A stretch of 64,000 bases of DNA, from the NCBI GenBank assembly GCA_020634435.1, contig JACKBS010000009.1, positions 1-64,000 of the forward strand, written 5' to 3'. The translations under genes and the position numbers were made by a program. This DNA comes from Ardenticatenaceae bacterium. GTDB lineage: Bacteria; Chloroflexota; Anaerolineae; Promineifilales; Promineifilaceae. Shown here piece by piece: positions 41,474 to 50,519 of the stretch; position 1 is the first letter of the stretch, and every line of letters begins with the position of its first letter. The notes beneath the pieces were generated by a model. It was not told the DNA's origin and made no database searches. It was given only the letters and a program-made list of their open reading frames with translations.

Positions 41474-42886
41474 ATGGCACGTACAAAAATTGTGGCCACC
41501 ATCGGACCCGCCTCTAATAACCCCGAAACTGTCCGCCGCATGATTGCCGCCGGTATGCGCGTGGCGCGCGTTAATTTCTCCCATGGCGACCATGAACAAC
41601 ACACTAAAACCGTAAAAATGCTCCGCGAAGTTGCCGATAGCGAAGGCAAAGTGCTCGGCATTTTGGGCGATTTGCAAGGCCCGAAGATTCGCCTGGGGCA
41701 TGTAAAAACTGGCGGTATCCAGCTTTCGCTGGGTGAGGAAGTGGTCCTCACGCCGCACCGTGGCCAGCCCGCCATGATTCACATGCCCCATCCCGACCTC
41801 ATTGAGGCTGTTCAGCCCGGCGCGCGCCTGGTCATTGGTGACGGCGAAGTAGAGTTTAGCGTTACCGAGAAAATGGGCGATGCCCTGCGCTGTATCACCA
41901 CTGTGGCTGGTTTGCTGGAGTCGCGCAAAGGGGTCAATGCCCCCGGCACCGATTTGCCCATTTCTAGCATCACGGACAAGGACAAGGAAGACCTGAAGCT
42001 GGTTTGTGCTTTAGGGCTAGACTACGTGGCGCTCTCCTTTGTAAGAACGGCCGCCGACATTGTTGAGCTGCGCGAACTTATGAAGGCCGAAGGGGCCGAT
42101 ATTCCCATCATTGCCAAAATTGAAAAAAGCGAAGCCATTGCGCATCTGCTGGAAATTCGGGATGCGGCCGATGGCATGATGGTGGCCCGTGGCGATCTGG
42201 GCATTGAGGTGCATCCGCAAGAGGTGCCGCTGCTGCAAAAGCGCATTATTCGCGTGTGCAACGATGTGGGTAAACCGGTTATCACTGCCACGCAGATGCT
42301 GCAATCCATGGTGGAGCATCCGCGCCCCACTCGCGCCGAAGCCAGCGATGTGGCCAACGCCATCCTGGATGGCACCGATGCCGTCATGCTGTCCGGCGAA
42401 ACCGCTTCGGGAAACTTCCCCGTGGAATCTGTGCTGATGATGAAGCAGATTAGCGAGATCATCGAAGGCGCTTTCCCCTACATAGATTGGCGCAACCGCC
42501 GTCAGGCGGAAGTGGCCGAGACGCACAACGTGGCGCAGGCCATTAGCTCCGCTTGCTGCGATATTGCCGAGCAGATCAAGGCGCGGGCCATTGTTAGCGC
42601 CACGATGTCTGGCTACACCGCTACGCAGATTGCCCGCCATCGGCCGCCAACGCCAGTAATGGCCGTTTCGCCGCTGGTGAGTACGCAGCGCAAATTGTCG
42701 CTGGTGTGGGGCGTGGAGTGTGTGCTGGTGCCCGATTTCACCAATACGGACGGCATGTTGGCAGAAACGGCCGTTGCTATGAAGCGTTTCAATCTAAATC
42801 CTGGCGACAAGCTGGTCATCACGGCTGGGGTTCCCTTTGGCCTCACCGGCCAAACTAACCTCATTCAGGTTCACGAAATTAAATGA
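41474..42886 (+). CDS. pyk: Pyruvate kinase
   Basis: A 470-residue glycolytic enzyme making pyruvate and ATP from phosphoenolpyruvate and ADP. Signatures: RVNFSHGDHEQHTKT near residue 35, the catalytic Lys block IPIIAKIEKSEAIAHL near 215, MVARGDLGIEVHPQEVP near 240, and ITATQMLQSM near 270. The C-terminal allosteric domain (about 355-470) is present and complete. AAGGAAATT precedes the ATG. It is a stand-alone gene. Confidence 0.95.
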   Translation: MARTKIVATIGPASNNPETVRRMIAAGMRVARVNFSHGDHEQHTKTVKMLREVADSEGKVLGILGDLQGPKIRLGHVKTGGIQLSLGEEVVLTPHRGQPAMIHMPHPDLIEAVQPGARLVIGDGEVEFSVTEKMGDALRCITTVAGLLESRKGVNAPGTDLPISSITDKDKEDLKLVCALGLDYVALSFVRTAADIVELRELMKAEGADIPIIAKIEKSEAIAHLLEIRDAADGMMVARGDLGIEVHPQEVPLLQKRIIRVCNDVGKPVITATQMLQSMVEHPRPTRAEASDVANAILDGTDAVMLSGETASGNFPVESVLMMKQISEIIEGAFPYIDWRNRRQAEVAETHNVAQAISSACCDIAEQIKARAIVSATMSGYTATQIARHRPPTPVMAVSPLVSTQRKLSLVWGVECVLVPDFTNTDGMLAETAVAMKRFNLNPGDKLVITAGVPFGLTGQTNLIQVHEIK

Positions 42887-43004
42887 TCTTGACCCGCTGC
42901 GGCAGCGCGCATCCAGATAAACCGCTTGTGAAAAAGTTGGGTGCGATTTACAATACGGCACCAATCGTTCGCAGCAGTTTCAGGGATTTCACGGAGAAAA
43001 ACAG

Positions 43005-44315
43005 ATGAGTACAGCAGCATCGGGTCCACAAAGACTTGACTGGGAGCCACCAACAATTAAAGGAATCGAAGATACAGGATTGTCTCAGGGGTTCTTGCAG
43101 GACTTAGCCCTGAAGATTATGTATTTTCGCGGACAGTTAACCGGGCATGATATTGCCGAATACATGCACCTTCCCTTTGCCACCGTCGTCAGTACCGTGA
43201 TGGAGTTCCTCAAGCGGGAGCAAATGTGCGAGGTAAAAGGGTCGGGCGGTCTGGGTGCGGCGACCTACCAATATTCCATCACCACCAAAGGGGCGGAACG
43301 CGCCCGTGAACAGCTGGAGCGCACCACCTATGTGGGCGCAGCGCCCGTCCCCTGGGACAGCTACGTGGCGGCGATCAAAGCCCAAGGCGGTAATCGCCTC
43401 AAAGTTAGCCCCAAAATGATGCAGCAGTCGCTGTCGCACCTTATTTTAGAAGAATCGGTCTTTAACAAAATTGGCCCAGCCGCCAATTCCGGTAAATCCA
43501 TTTTCCTTTACGGCCCGCCTGGAAATGGCAAGACGACCATTGCCGAAAGCATTGGCCGGATGATTTTGACCAACGACATGTATATTCCTTACGCCGTTGA
43601 GGTGGATGGCCAGATCATCAAAGTGTTTGATGAAATCAACCACGTGGCCGTGCCGGACATTGAGCGCCGGACAACTACCGGGCAGCTGGGGCCGCGTCGT
43701 GGTGATGCTCGCTGGATTCGCATCAAGCGGCCAGTGATTATGGTGGGTGGTGAGTTGACCCTGGACGGTCTGGAGCTGATTTACGATCCGACCAACAAAT
43801 ATTACGAAGCACCCTTCCAGATGAAGGCCAATGGCGGCATGTTCCTCATTGATGACTTTGGTCGGCAGCAAGTGCGCCCGCGTGATTTGCTGAACCGCTG
43901 GATTGTGCCGATGGAAAAGCAGATCGACTTCCTGGCGCTGCACACGGGCCGCAAAGTGGAAGTGCCCTTTGAAGTGCTCATTGTGTTTTCCACAAACCTG
44001 CCGCCACGGGACCTGGTAGATGAGGCGTTTTTGCGCCGCATTCGCCACAAAATCGAGGTGACCTCGCCCTCGTTTGATGGTTTCCGCGAAATATTTAAGC
44101 GGGTATGTGAGCGCCGCCGGATTGAGTATGATGAGCAAGGTGTACGCTATCTGCTGCAAGAGTATTACATCAAGCGCAACCACAAGCTGCGCGCCAACCA
44201 TCCGCGTGATTTGCTGGACCAGCTGCTAGACATTGCCGATTACATGGGCGTGAAGCCGCAGCTAACCAAAGAGCTAATTGACCAGGCGGCCGATTCTTAT
44301 TTTGTGCAGCTGTAA
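43005..44315 (+). CDS. AAA-type ATPase with N-terminal winged helix
   Basis: A 436-residue ATPase. Residues about 20-110 form a helix-turn-helix-like domain (GHDIAEYMHLPFATVVSTV) with TTKGAERAREQLERT. The ATPase core starts near residue 155, with Walker A LYGPPGNGKTTIAESI near 165 and Walker B MFLIDDFGRQ near 280, then an arginine finger region FLRRIRHKIE near 345. The layout fits a DnaA/MoxR-like regulator ATPase rather than a typical protease. GGAG lies before the ATG. The following phosphodiesterase gene is 10 bases away and likely cotranscribed. The partner is unknown. Confidence 0.78.
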   Translation: MSTAASGPQRLDWEPPTIKGIEDTGLSQGFLQDLALKIMYFRGQLTGHDIAEYMHLPFATVVSTVMEFLKREQMCEVKGSGGLGAATYQYSITTKGAERAREQLERTTYVGAAPVPWDSYVAAIKAQGGNRLKVSPKMMQQSLSHLILEESVFNKIGPAANSGKSIFLYGPPGNGKTTIAESIGRMILTNDMYIPYAVEVDGQIIKVFDEINHVAVPDIERRTTTGQLGPRRGDARWIRIKRPVIMVGGELTLDGLELIYDPTNKYYEAPFQMKANGGMFLIDDFGRQQVRPRDLLNRWIVPMEKQIDFLALHTGRKVEVPFEVLIVFSTNLPPRDLVDEAFLRRIRHKIEVTSPSFDGFREIFKRVCERRRIEYDEQGVRYLLQEYYIKRNHKLRANHPRDLLDQLLDIADYMGVKPQLTKELIDQAADSYFVQL

Positions 44316-44325
44316 GTGATTAAAA

Positions 44326-45054
44326 ATGGTAGATTGGTCTGCTGGGCAACGGCCGTTCGTTATCGGTCATCGGGGTGCCAGTGCCGATGCACCGGAAAAC
44401 ACGCTGTCTGCCTTTGCGCTGGCCCAGGCGCAAGGGGCCGATGGCATTGAGTTTGATGTTCAGCTTTCGGCCGATGGTTGGCCCGTGGTTATTCACGATG
44501 GCAAGCTGGAGCGAACCACCAACGGCTACGGCAGCGTACAGCAGTTCACCCTGGCTCAACTGCAAGAACTAGACGCAGGCGAAGGCCAATCCATCCCCAC
44601 CCTCGATGAGGTGTTTGAAACCCTCGGCCCCCATTTTTTATACAACGTGGAGTTGAAAACGGCCGCTTTGCGCGACAATGGTCTGGCAGCCGCCGTGGCC
44701 GATCGTATCCAATCTCACGGCGTCGCTCAGCAAACGGTTGTTTCCTCATTTAATCCACTGGCAGTGCGGTATGCTCGTCGCCACCTCACCCAATCCACCT
44801 GGGTAGCCCATCTCAGCTATAAATCCGGCTTCCAATTTTTGCAATCGCTCATTCCGGTTCAGGCGGTGCATCCGCATTATCGCATGGTGGACGCCGACTA
44901 CATGGCCTGGGCCAAAAAGCACGGCTGGCAGGTGAATGTTTGGACGGTTGATGATCCGGCTGAGGCACAGCGCCTGGCCGGTTTAGGCGTGAATGCCATC
45001 ATTACCAACAAGCCAAAATTAATTCGTGAAGCGTTGGTGCGCCATGAAAATTAA
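44326..45054 (+). CDS. Glycerophosphodiester phosphodiesterase
   Basis: A 242-residue TIM-barrel enzyme. It begins FVIGHRGASADAPENT with the metal-binding His and Glu, then GIEFDVQLSADGWPVVIHD near residue 45 with the second Glu/Asp and His. The C-terminal GWQVNVWTVDDPAEAQRLAGLGV is the classic GDPD end. It hydrolyses glycerophosphodiesters to glycerol 3-phosphate and an alcohol; no signal peptide, so a cytoplasmic UgpQ-type. The next gene overlaps it by 11 bases. Confidence 0.92.
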   Translation: MVDWSAGQRPFVIGHRGASADAPENTLSAFALAQAQGADGIEFDVQLSADGWPVVIHDGKLERTTNGYGSVQQFTLAQLQELDAGEGQSIPTLDEVFETLGPHFLYNVELKTAALRDNGLAAAVADRIQSHGVAQQTVVSSFNPLAVRYARRHLTQSTWVAHLSYKSGFQFLQSLIPVQAVHPHYRMVDADYMAWAKKHGWQVNVWTVDDPAEAQRLAGLGVNAIITNKPKLIREALVRHEN

Positions 45055-45931
45055 GGTGATTTTGAATCCCTACGCCAATCGTTGGCGAGCTGGTTCGCGG
45101 GTAGACGAGGTGCGTGCAGCCTTTGCGGCCGTGGGCCTGAGCCCAGACATTGCCCAGACCAGCAAACCACAAGAGGGGATTACGCTGGCAGAAACGGCCG
45201 TTGCCGAAGGATACGATGTCGTGGTGGGCGCCGGGGGTGATGGGACGCTCAGCGAGGTGGCCAATGGCCTGCTCCGTGCCGCAGGCGCTGGTCCAACGGT
45301 GCCGTTTGGTATTCTGCCCATTGGCACGGCCAACGACTTTAGCGACATGGTGGGCCTGCCGCGTGACCTGGCCCAGGCGGTAAAAATCATCGCCGCTGGC
45401 AAGACACGCCAGATTGATGCCGGGCGCATCAATGACCACTTTTTTATCAACAACTGCGCCGTGGCCATGGAACCGATGATTACCCTGGAAAACATTCACA
45501 TGAAGCGGCTGTCGGGCGAAATTCGGTACGTGGTGGCGCTGTTAAAAGGGTTGATCAAGCTAAAGGCGTGGCATATGCAGGTGCAGTGGGACGGCGGTGG
45601 TTATGACGGGCCAACTTATCTACTGTCAGTGTGCAATGGACCGCGCACCGGTGGTTTTTACATGGCTCCCGATGCGGCCGTTGACGATGGCCTGTTTGAT
45701 TTTGTCTTTGCGCCCAAAGTGCCCAAACGGACGGTGCTGATCATTTTGGCGAAGCTTTTTCGCAAGACGCACATTTATCATCCCCAGGTGGTATACGGCC
45801 GTACCACCCGCATCTCCATCATCAGCCAACCCGGCACCCCCATCCATGCCGACGGCGAAATCATCACCGAAGCTGCCACCCACGTGGAATACGAAATTCT
45901 CCCTGGCAAACTAACGCTGCTGCAAAGCTAG
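45044..45931 (+). CDS. Diacylglycerol/lipid kinase family protein (YegS-like)
   Basis: A 295-residue lipid kinase. The nucleotide-binding signature VVVGAGGDGTLSEVANGLL is near residue 60, followed by FGILPIGTANDFS near 88; VDDGLFDFVFAPK near 210 belongs to the C-terminal beta domain. Members phosphorylate diacylglycerol, sphingoid bases or related lipids. ATG at 45044 lies inside the phosphodiesterase gene end. Phospholipid turnover genes side by side suggest a shared role in lipid recycling. Confidence 0.9.
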   Translation: MKIKVILNPYANRWRAGSRVDEVRAAFAAVGLSPDIAQTSKPQEGITLAETAVAEGYDVVVGAGGDGTLSEVANGLLRAAGAGPTVPFGILPIGTANDFSDMVGLPRDLAQAVKIIAAGKTRQIDAGRINDHFFINNCAVAMEPMITLENIHMKRLSGEIRYVVALLKGLIKLKAWHMQVQWDGGGYDGPTYLLSVCNGPRTGGFYMAPDAAVDDGLFDFVFAPKVPKRTVLIILAKLFRKTHIYHPQVVYGRTTRISIISQPGTPIHADGEIITEAATHVEYEILPGKLTLLQS

Positions 45932-45944
45932 AATAAGTTAATCG

Positions 45945-46011
45945 CAAAGCACGCGGAGAGCGCAGAGAACAGAGAAAAAAATCTGTGCAGTCTGTGTAAT
46001 CTGTGGACCTT
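45945..46011. repeat. Mixed CGCAAAG/CTGTGTAATCTG dispersed repeat
   Basis: A short intergenic stretch made of AGCACGCGGAGAGCGCAGAG followed by AATCTGTGCAGTCTGTG units, between two converging genes. It belongs to the same CACAGAT family as 22128 and 27863. No gene. Confidence 0.5.
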
Positions 46012-47088
46012 CTACTGATAAATGATAAGAACAGGTTGCGGGGCCAGGTTCATCACCTCGGTGGGGGTAAGGACGGGGTAGTCGCCGTCGGTGGGGAACA
46101 GCTTGAAGCCGCCAAACTCGAAGGCTGGTTCATTGGCATAGGTCGTGTAGTTGTAGATTTTTACGCCAGCCGGGCCAACGCCATCACCATCAATGACAAT
46201 TTCCACAAACGGATACGCTTCAATGGACGCCTTGTCGGGTAGCATTGACGGCAAGAACTGGTGCAAAATCAGCACGCGATTCAGCCCAATCTGTGCGCCA
46301 ATTTCGTTCAGCTGTGCCTGAATTTGGTTGATTTGGGTCGCGTACAGCTGGCCAATGTTGACGCCCGGAATTTCCCCCCCTTCCATGGTGAATTCTGGGT
46401 CAATGGCCAGATGGACGTGCGGTTCGTATAGCAAATGTTCCACACGGCCGAATTCGGTCATCAAATCGGCATATCCTGGTTGAATGTCCAGGATAACGGC
46501 CGTTTCTCGTTCTTTCGCCTCTGCCACCCACTGCTCAATCAGTTCTATACTTGCGTGATGGGAGTAGTTGGGTGGGTAGGGATCGGCCACAGTGGTGACG
46601 AGATGGTAGGCCGGCAAGATGGGACGATCAGAAAGGGATTCGTACTCGGCTACCGTGGCCAGCAGCTGAGCATGCATTTGGTCACGCGGCAGTTCGCCCA
46701 GAATGCCCAGCCCTGGCCCGGATGGACTGCCATAAAACGCGACCAACCGGAATTGGCTCAGGTAACCTTGGGGCTGGTTTGGATCGAGGGCAAGGTGATA
46801 GCTGGGAACGGCCGTTGCTGTAGGCAGTGGCGTATCAGTGGGTGTGGCTGTGGGGGGAACGGCCGTTGCTGTTGCTTCAGATGTGGCTGTGGCTACGGTT
46901 GCCGTGGGTGTGAGTGGTGGCGTGGGTGGATTGGGCAGTATGGCCAGCGTCGGCACCAACGTTGGCAGTGGTTCAACCGATGTGAGTAGTGGGGGGATAA
47001 TGGCACAGGCCGCTAAGGCCCAAGATAGAAGAATGGTGCAGAGGATGAGCCGGGGAAAATGGCCCGAAAAGACGGACCCGCCCGTCAT
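46012..47088 (-). CDS. Lipoprotein of unknown function with Pro/Thr-rich linker
   Basis: A 358-residue secreted protein with a signal peptide ending in a lipobox LAAC (about residue 27). A low-complexity PTATVATATSEATATAVPPT-like linker runs to about residue 95. The globular part (about 97-358) has barrel-like features: RLVAFYGSPSGPGLG, then AVILDIQPGYADLMTEFG with a conserved Asp, and HVHLAIDPEFTM. The ends of strands carry acidic residues as in glycosidase barrels, but no family is assigned. Its start codon overlaps the MBL hydrolase stop (TAATG). Confidence 0.65.
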   Translation of the reverse strand: MTGGSVFSGHFPRLILCTILLSWALAACAIIPPLLTSVEPLPTLVPTLAILPNPPTPPLTPTATVATATSEATATAVPPTATPTDTPLPTATAVPSYHLALDPNQPQGYLSQFRLVAFYGSPSGPGLGILGELPRDQMHAQLLATVAEYESLSDRPILPAYHLVTTVADPYPPNYSHHASIELIEQWVAEAKERETAVILDIQPGYADLMTEFGRVEHLLYEPHVHLAIDPEFTMEGGEIPGVNIGQLYATQINQIQAQLNEIGAQIGLNRVLILHQFLPSMLPDKASIEAYPFVEIVIDGDGVGPAGVKIYNYTTYANEPAFEFGGFKLFPTDGDYPVLTPTEVMNLAPQPVLIIYQ

Positions 47089-47942
47089 TAAACGACACTT
47101 TCAGAAACGGCCGTTTCCTCGCGCAGCTCCTCGTACAGCCGGTACAAGTTGGCGCGGTGCAAATCAGATACCAGCCCGTTCAGCGGAATGCGCGACTTGC
47201 CGCAGCTCTCAATGCCAATTTTGTCCAGCGCCTCAATTGGCTGGTTCTTTTGGAGCACCTTGGAAACTTTATCGTGAATGCGCCCTAGATAGTCCAGATC
47301 ATCTTGAATAATCGCGTTCACTTCACCGCGCAAAATCACCTCACCGTGACCTTGCACAATCGTATCTGGCTCCAGTTCGATCATTCTATTGAGAGATTCA
47401 GTCAACGCTTTGTGGCTGCCATCAAAAATAGTGGGGACGGGCATACAGTTGTCTGAGGCAAACAAAATCTGGTTGTTAGTCACGTACACACCCACGAGGT
47501 CCAGGCTGTGCCCTGGCATGTGGAGTAGTTGGAGTGTCTTGCCACCTAGATACAGATTGAGCACGCCTTCCTTAAACACCAGCTCTGGCAGAATAATTTC
47601 CACCTCTTCTAGCTCTGGCATTTGTGCCTGGGCTTCCGCCAAACCGGACCGGCCGACGCTGTCTAGCAGCTGGCGGCAAAGCGCATGGCTCACAATTTGG
47701 GCTTCGGGGAAAAGATAGGTACCCTGCGAATGATCGGCATGGTAATGGGTATTGATGACATACCGGATCTTCAAGCCTTGCCGCTCTTCCAGAAACTCTT
47801 TAATTGCTTTGGTTTCTTCAGGGAAGTACAGCGTGTCGATCAAAATCACGCCATCTTTGGTGAGTATGGCTCCCGCTGTAACCTGGGCATATAACTGACT
47901 TGTAAATACATAGATGTCGTCAGCAATTCGCTCACGCACCAT
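47088..47942 (-). CDS. MBL-fold metallo-hydrolase
   Basis: A 284-residue metallo-beta-lactamase-fold protein. The metal motif is NTHYHADHSQGT (HxHxDH) near residue 64-70. Other ligands are probably in HMPGHSLDLVGVYV near 140 and the Asp of LFASDNCMPVP near 165. It belongs to the glyoxalase II-like/quinoprotein-relay-like subset that cleaves thioesters or related bonds; the substrate is unknown. ATG at 47942 is chosen over an upstream TTG/GTG frame because MVRERIADDIYVF starts the conserved domain. It heads a two-gene operon with the lipoprotein. Confidence 0.85.
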   Translation of the reverse strand: MVRERIADDIYVFTSQLYAQVTAGAILTKDGVILIDTLYFPEETKAIKEFLEERQGLKIRYVINTHYHADHSQGTYLFPEAQIVSHALCRQLLDSVGRSGLAEAQAQMPELEEVEIILPELVFKEGVLNLYLGGKTLQLLHMPGHSLDLVGVYVTNNQILFASDNCMPVPTIFDGSHKALTESLNRMIELEPDTIVQGHGEVILRGEVNAIIQDDLDYLGRIHDKVSKVLQKNQPIEALDKIGIESCGKSRIPLNGLVSDLHRANLYRLYEELREETAVSESVV

Positions 47943-48741
47943 AGAGCTGCTATTTCCTTCTGCTAGTGGACCCCTGCGAACAGCCTGTCCGTGATTGTGA
48001 TGCCTGGCAAATCTCAAAACGTGTTGCTAAGAGTTGCCCAAGGTTAGCCAAAATGGCAAAAATGACTCAATTAGAACCAAAAATCTTGTCAAATTTTTTG
48101 ACAAAAAAACCCCTGATGAAGATCAAGGGCGCATCTGCTGTGACCCCGCCATGCCGTGTGAACCCCGTAATTTGAACCTGCGTATGCAGGTGGGAGCCTT
48201 TTCGCGAGTATCTGCCTGGCCGGACGACTTCCGCCGTGAGCTACTACATCCCCTCAGCGTATTTATGACCCCCGTTTGTGAAGCGTTGGCTCAACACTGG
48301 CAAGCTCATCACGCACACAGCAGGGTCAACGAGATACTAACACAGTCAGAATCGGATGACAAGGTTGTGCCCTTCATGGGAAGGGTTTCGGTAAGAGGCA
48401 AAGTGCACCGATACCGTGGATACTGACCTACGATGCTTATCATCAGGCAGTGTGGCTATGATAAGCACAGTGCCATTGCTAGTTGGGTCAGAAAGCGGCA
48501 ATCAGCCTAGTTGCCCCTGCGGGAGGTACCCACCAGTAGATACCTTGCCTCAACATTTATCGCACAATATTGGAGGAAGTGGTTGATGAAGAAAGGCTTA
48601 CCGTATTATTTAGATGCTATCTGCATGAAACACATGGCGGATAAGAAAGCTAACTCGCGGTACCCGTAGTGATGGACGGCCGTTCCTCCCCATCCGAATC
48701 CTAGTTGACAATTTCTCCCTACCCGCGCAGAATTAGGTGCC
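47943..48741. other. 800-base region with no convincing protein gene
   Basis: Upstream of the MBL gene. The longest open frame (48034-48426) has no family resemblance and no ribosome site. The stretch has several strong inverted repeats: TTGTCAAA/TTTGACAA (48086-48104), ACCTGC/GCAGGT (48176-48191) and TGCTTATCAT/ATGATAAGCA (48434-48467). ACGGCCGT is absent until about 48676, unlike the rest of the window. Confidence 0.5.
48142..48327 (+). ncRNA. Candidate structured RNA (identity unknown, possibly 6S-like)
   Basis: The ends pair: GACCC (48142-48146) with GGGTC (48323-48327), and TGCcGTGTG (48152-48160) with CACACaGCA (48314-48322) with one mismatch. Inside lie a hairpin ACCTGC-GTAT-GCAGGT (48176-48191) and GAGCC/GGCTC complements. 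The total of about 186 bases and the closed-ended rod suggest a small RNA such as 6S, but no diagnostic 6S, tmRNA, SRP or RNase P motif could be verified. The strand is assumed plus. Confidence 0.3.
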
Positions 48742-49149
48742 ATGAAATTTCGCAACTATGCTGCCCGTTTGACGATGTTCATTTTTGGCTTTTTGGCCTT
48801 TTTTTTGGGCGTTCTTGGTCTAAAGGACCCTAAAACCTTGCTCAAACAAATGGGCTTTACGGCCGTTTCTCCCCAGGAACGCGCCGAGCACGATTACACC
48901 CACGTCTTTGTCATGACCTCCTCAATGGCCTCAACCAACATGGGCATCTACTACATGCTGGCGTCACTGCTCAACGTGCGCCAGTTTTTCACCTGGACGG
49001 TACCGTTCCGCGTCGTAACATTTACGGTGTTTACAACGGCCGTTCTCAAAAAACAGGCCCCACTCAAATTCATCACCGTACCCTTGTGGGAACTCACGGG
49101 CGCTTTGCTCACCGGCTGGGCGTTGTGGGCTGAAAAGAAATCCGATTAG
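48742..49149 (+). CDS. Small membrane protein, unknown function
   Basis: A 135-residue protein with about four membrane helices (residues 10-28, 52-72, 82-100, 112-130). It has a polar stretch KDPKTLLKQMGFTAVSPQER between the first two. AGGTG lies before the ATG. I do not recognise a family. It lies upstream of the sheath gene on the same strand with 100 bases between, so a link is possible but not shown. Confidence 0.6.
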   Translation: MKFRNYAARLTMFIFGFLAFFLGVLGLKDPKTLLKQMGFTAVSPQERAEHDYTHVFVMTSSMASTNMGIYYMLASLLNVRQFFTWTVPFRVVTFTVFTTAVLKKQAPLKFITVPLWELTGALLTGWALWAEKKSD

Positions 49150-49249
49150 ACAACCGAGAAGTTTTTACCCGACGATCAACTGAATAACCTGGCTAAAGCA
49201 GGTAGACAACCTGCTGAATTGTTCCTACCAAAAGGAGGTATGGCGGCCC

Positions 49250-50464
49250 ATGAATCGTTCCCCGTTACCGAATTATTCAGCCCCTGGCGTTTATATTCAG
49301 GAAGTTTCAGGTGGCTCTCGCCCTATTCAAGCCGTGGGAACCAGCACCGCCGGTTTTGTCGGCACGGCCCCCGCCAGCAAAACGGCCAGCGTGTCAATTG
49401 CCGCCGACAATTTGAAAGCCACCGTCATCGACAACTGGACTCAGTTCAGAGACAGCTTTTTCACCAAGCCAACTGCCGACAACGCAGCCAATCATGAGTG
49501 GACCAATCTGGCCCATGCCGTCTACGGCTTTTTCCTGAATGGGGGTCATCGCTGTTGGGTGGTGGATATGGGCGTGGCGGAAACGGCCGTTCAGCTAGAA
49601 GCCGCGCTGGATGTGCTGGCCACCATTGATGAAATCGCCATCGTCGCCGCCCCCGGCTTTACCGATCCGCCCAACGCCACGAACAACCCAGGCTACTATG
49701 CCGTCATGCAAAACCATTTTGCCAAGCATGACTTACACGATCGTGTTTTCATCGTGGATGCGCCAAAAGAGGTGGCCGATGCCCAAACGCTCAGCACGTA
49801 CCAACCAACGGCCGTTGCCACCGAACAGGGCTTTACCACCATGTACGCCCCCTGGATTTTGGTGGCCGATCCCCAACCGGGCCAAACTGTAACCGTGCCT
49901 CCTTCTGGCCATGTTGCTGGAATTTGGGCCCGCAGCGACGCCACACGCGGCGTCCACAAAGCCCCAGCCAATGAAGTTGTCAACGGCGCTCTCGGATTAA
50001 CCCACAACATCAGCGAACAAACCCAGGCAGCCCTCAACCGCAATAACATCAACGCCATTCGCTACCTCCCGGACAATGGCTATTTGGTGTGGGGTTCGCG
50101 CACAGTGGCCACAAATCAGGAGTGGAAATATCTCAACGTGCGCCGCTTGTTCAACATGATTGAGAAATCCATTGCTGAAAGCACGCGCTGGGTTGTTTTT
50201 GAACCCAATGATGAACAACTCTGGGCGGCCATCCGTCGCGATGTGAGTGCCTTTTTAACGGATTTTTGGCGGCAAGGCATGTTGATGGGCAGCACACCTC
50301 AGGAAGCATTTTTTGTAAAGTGTGACGCCGAAAACAATCTTTTTGACAGCATCCAAAAAGGGCGCGTCATTATTGATGTTGGCATTGCCCCGGTTCATCC
50401 GGCGGAATTTGTCATCTTTCGTATCAGCCAATATGAAGCCGGAGTAGATGTAGAGGTTGCCTGA
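49250..50464 (+). CDS. Contractile phage-tail sheath protein
   Basis: A 404-residue protein of the tail-sheath family. The N-terminal arm YSAPGVYIQEVSGGSRPI, the GTSTAGFVGTAP segment and FLNGGHRCWVVDMG near residue 90 are family marks. The C-terminal core has RRLFNMIEKSIAESTRWVVF, WAAIRRDVSAFLTDFWRQG, EAFFVKCD and IDVGIAPVHPAEFVIFRI. Length fits the sheath of an extracellular injection system or R-type tail. AAAGGAGGT lies ten bases before ATG 49250. Sheath subunits stack around a tube and contract. Only the tube gene follows; no baseplate, spike, cap or ATPase gene of such a machine is adjacent. Confidence 0.92.
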   Translation: MNRSPLPNYSAPGVYIQEVSGGSRPIQAVGTSTAGFVGTAPASKTASVSIAADNLKATVIDNWTQFRDSFFTKPTADNAANHEWTNLAHAVYGFFLNGGHRCWVVDMGVAETAVQLEAALDVLATIDEIAIVAAPGFTDPPNATNNPGYYAVMQNHFAKHDLHDRVFIVDAPKEVADAQTLSTYQPTAVATEQGFTTMYAPWILVADPQPGQTVTVPPSGHVAGIWARSDATRGVHKAPANEVVNGALGLTHNISEQTQAALNRNNINAIRYLPDNGYLVWGSRTVATNQEWKYLNVRRLFNMIEKSIAESTRWVVFEPNDEQLWAAIRRDVSAFLTDFWRQGMLMGSTPQEAFFVKCDAENNLFDSIQKGRVIIDVGIAPVHPAEFVIFRISQYEAGVDVEVA

Positions 50465-50519
50465 CGCAACAAACGGCCGTTTTTTCAATTGATCCCGTGA
50501 AACATTCAAGGAGGCCAGG

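Noticed and set aside
48034..48426. A 130-codon open frame
   Set aside because: No ribosome site, no family resemblance, odd composition, and it overlaps the structured region; more likely non-coding.
49239..49497. Alternative ATG directly after the AAAGGAGGT
   Set aside because: It reads another frame with no family match; the sheath frame starts at 49250, still at good spacing.
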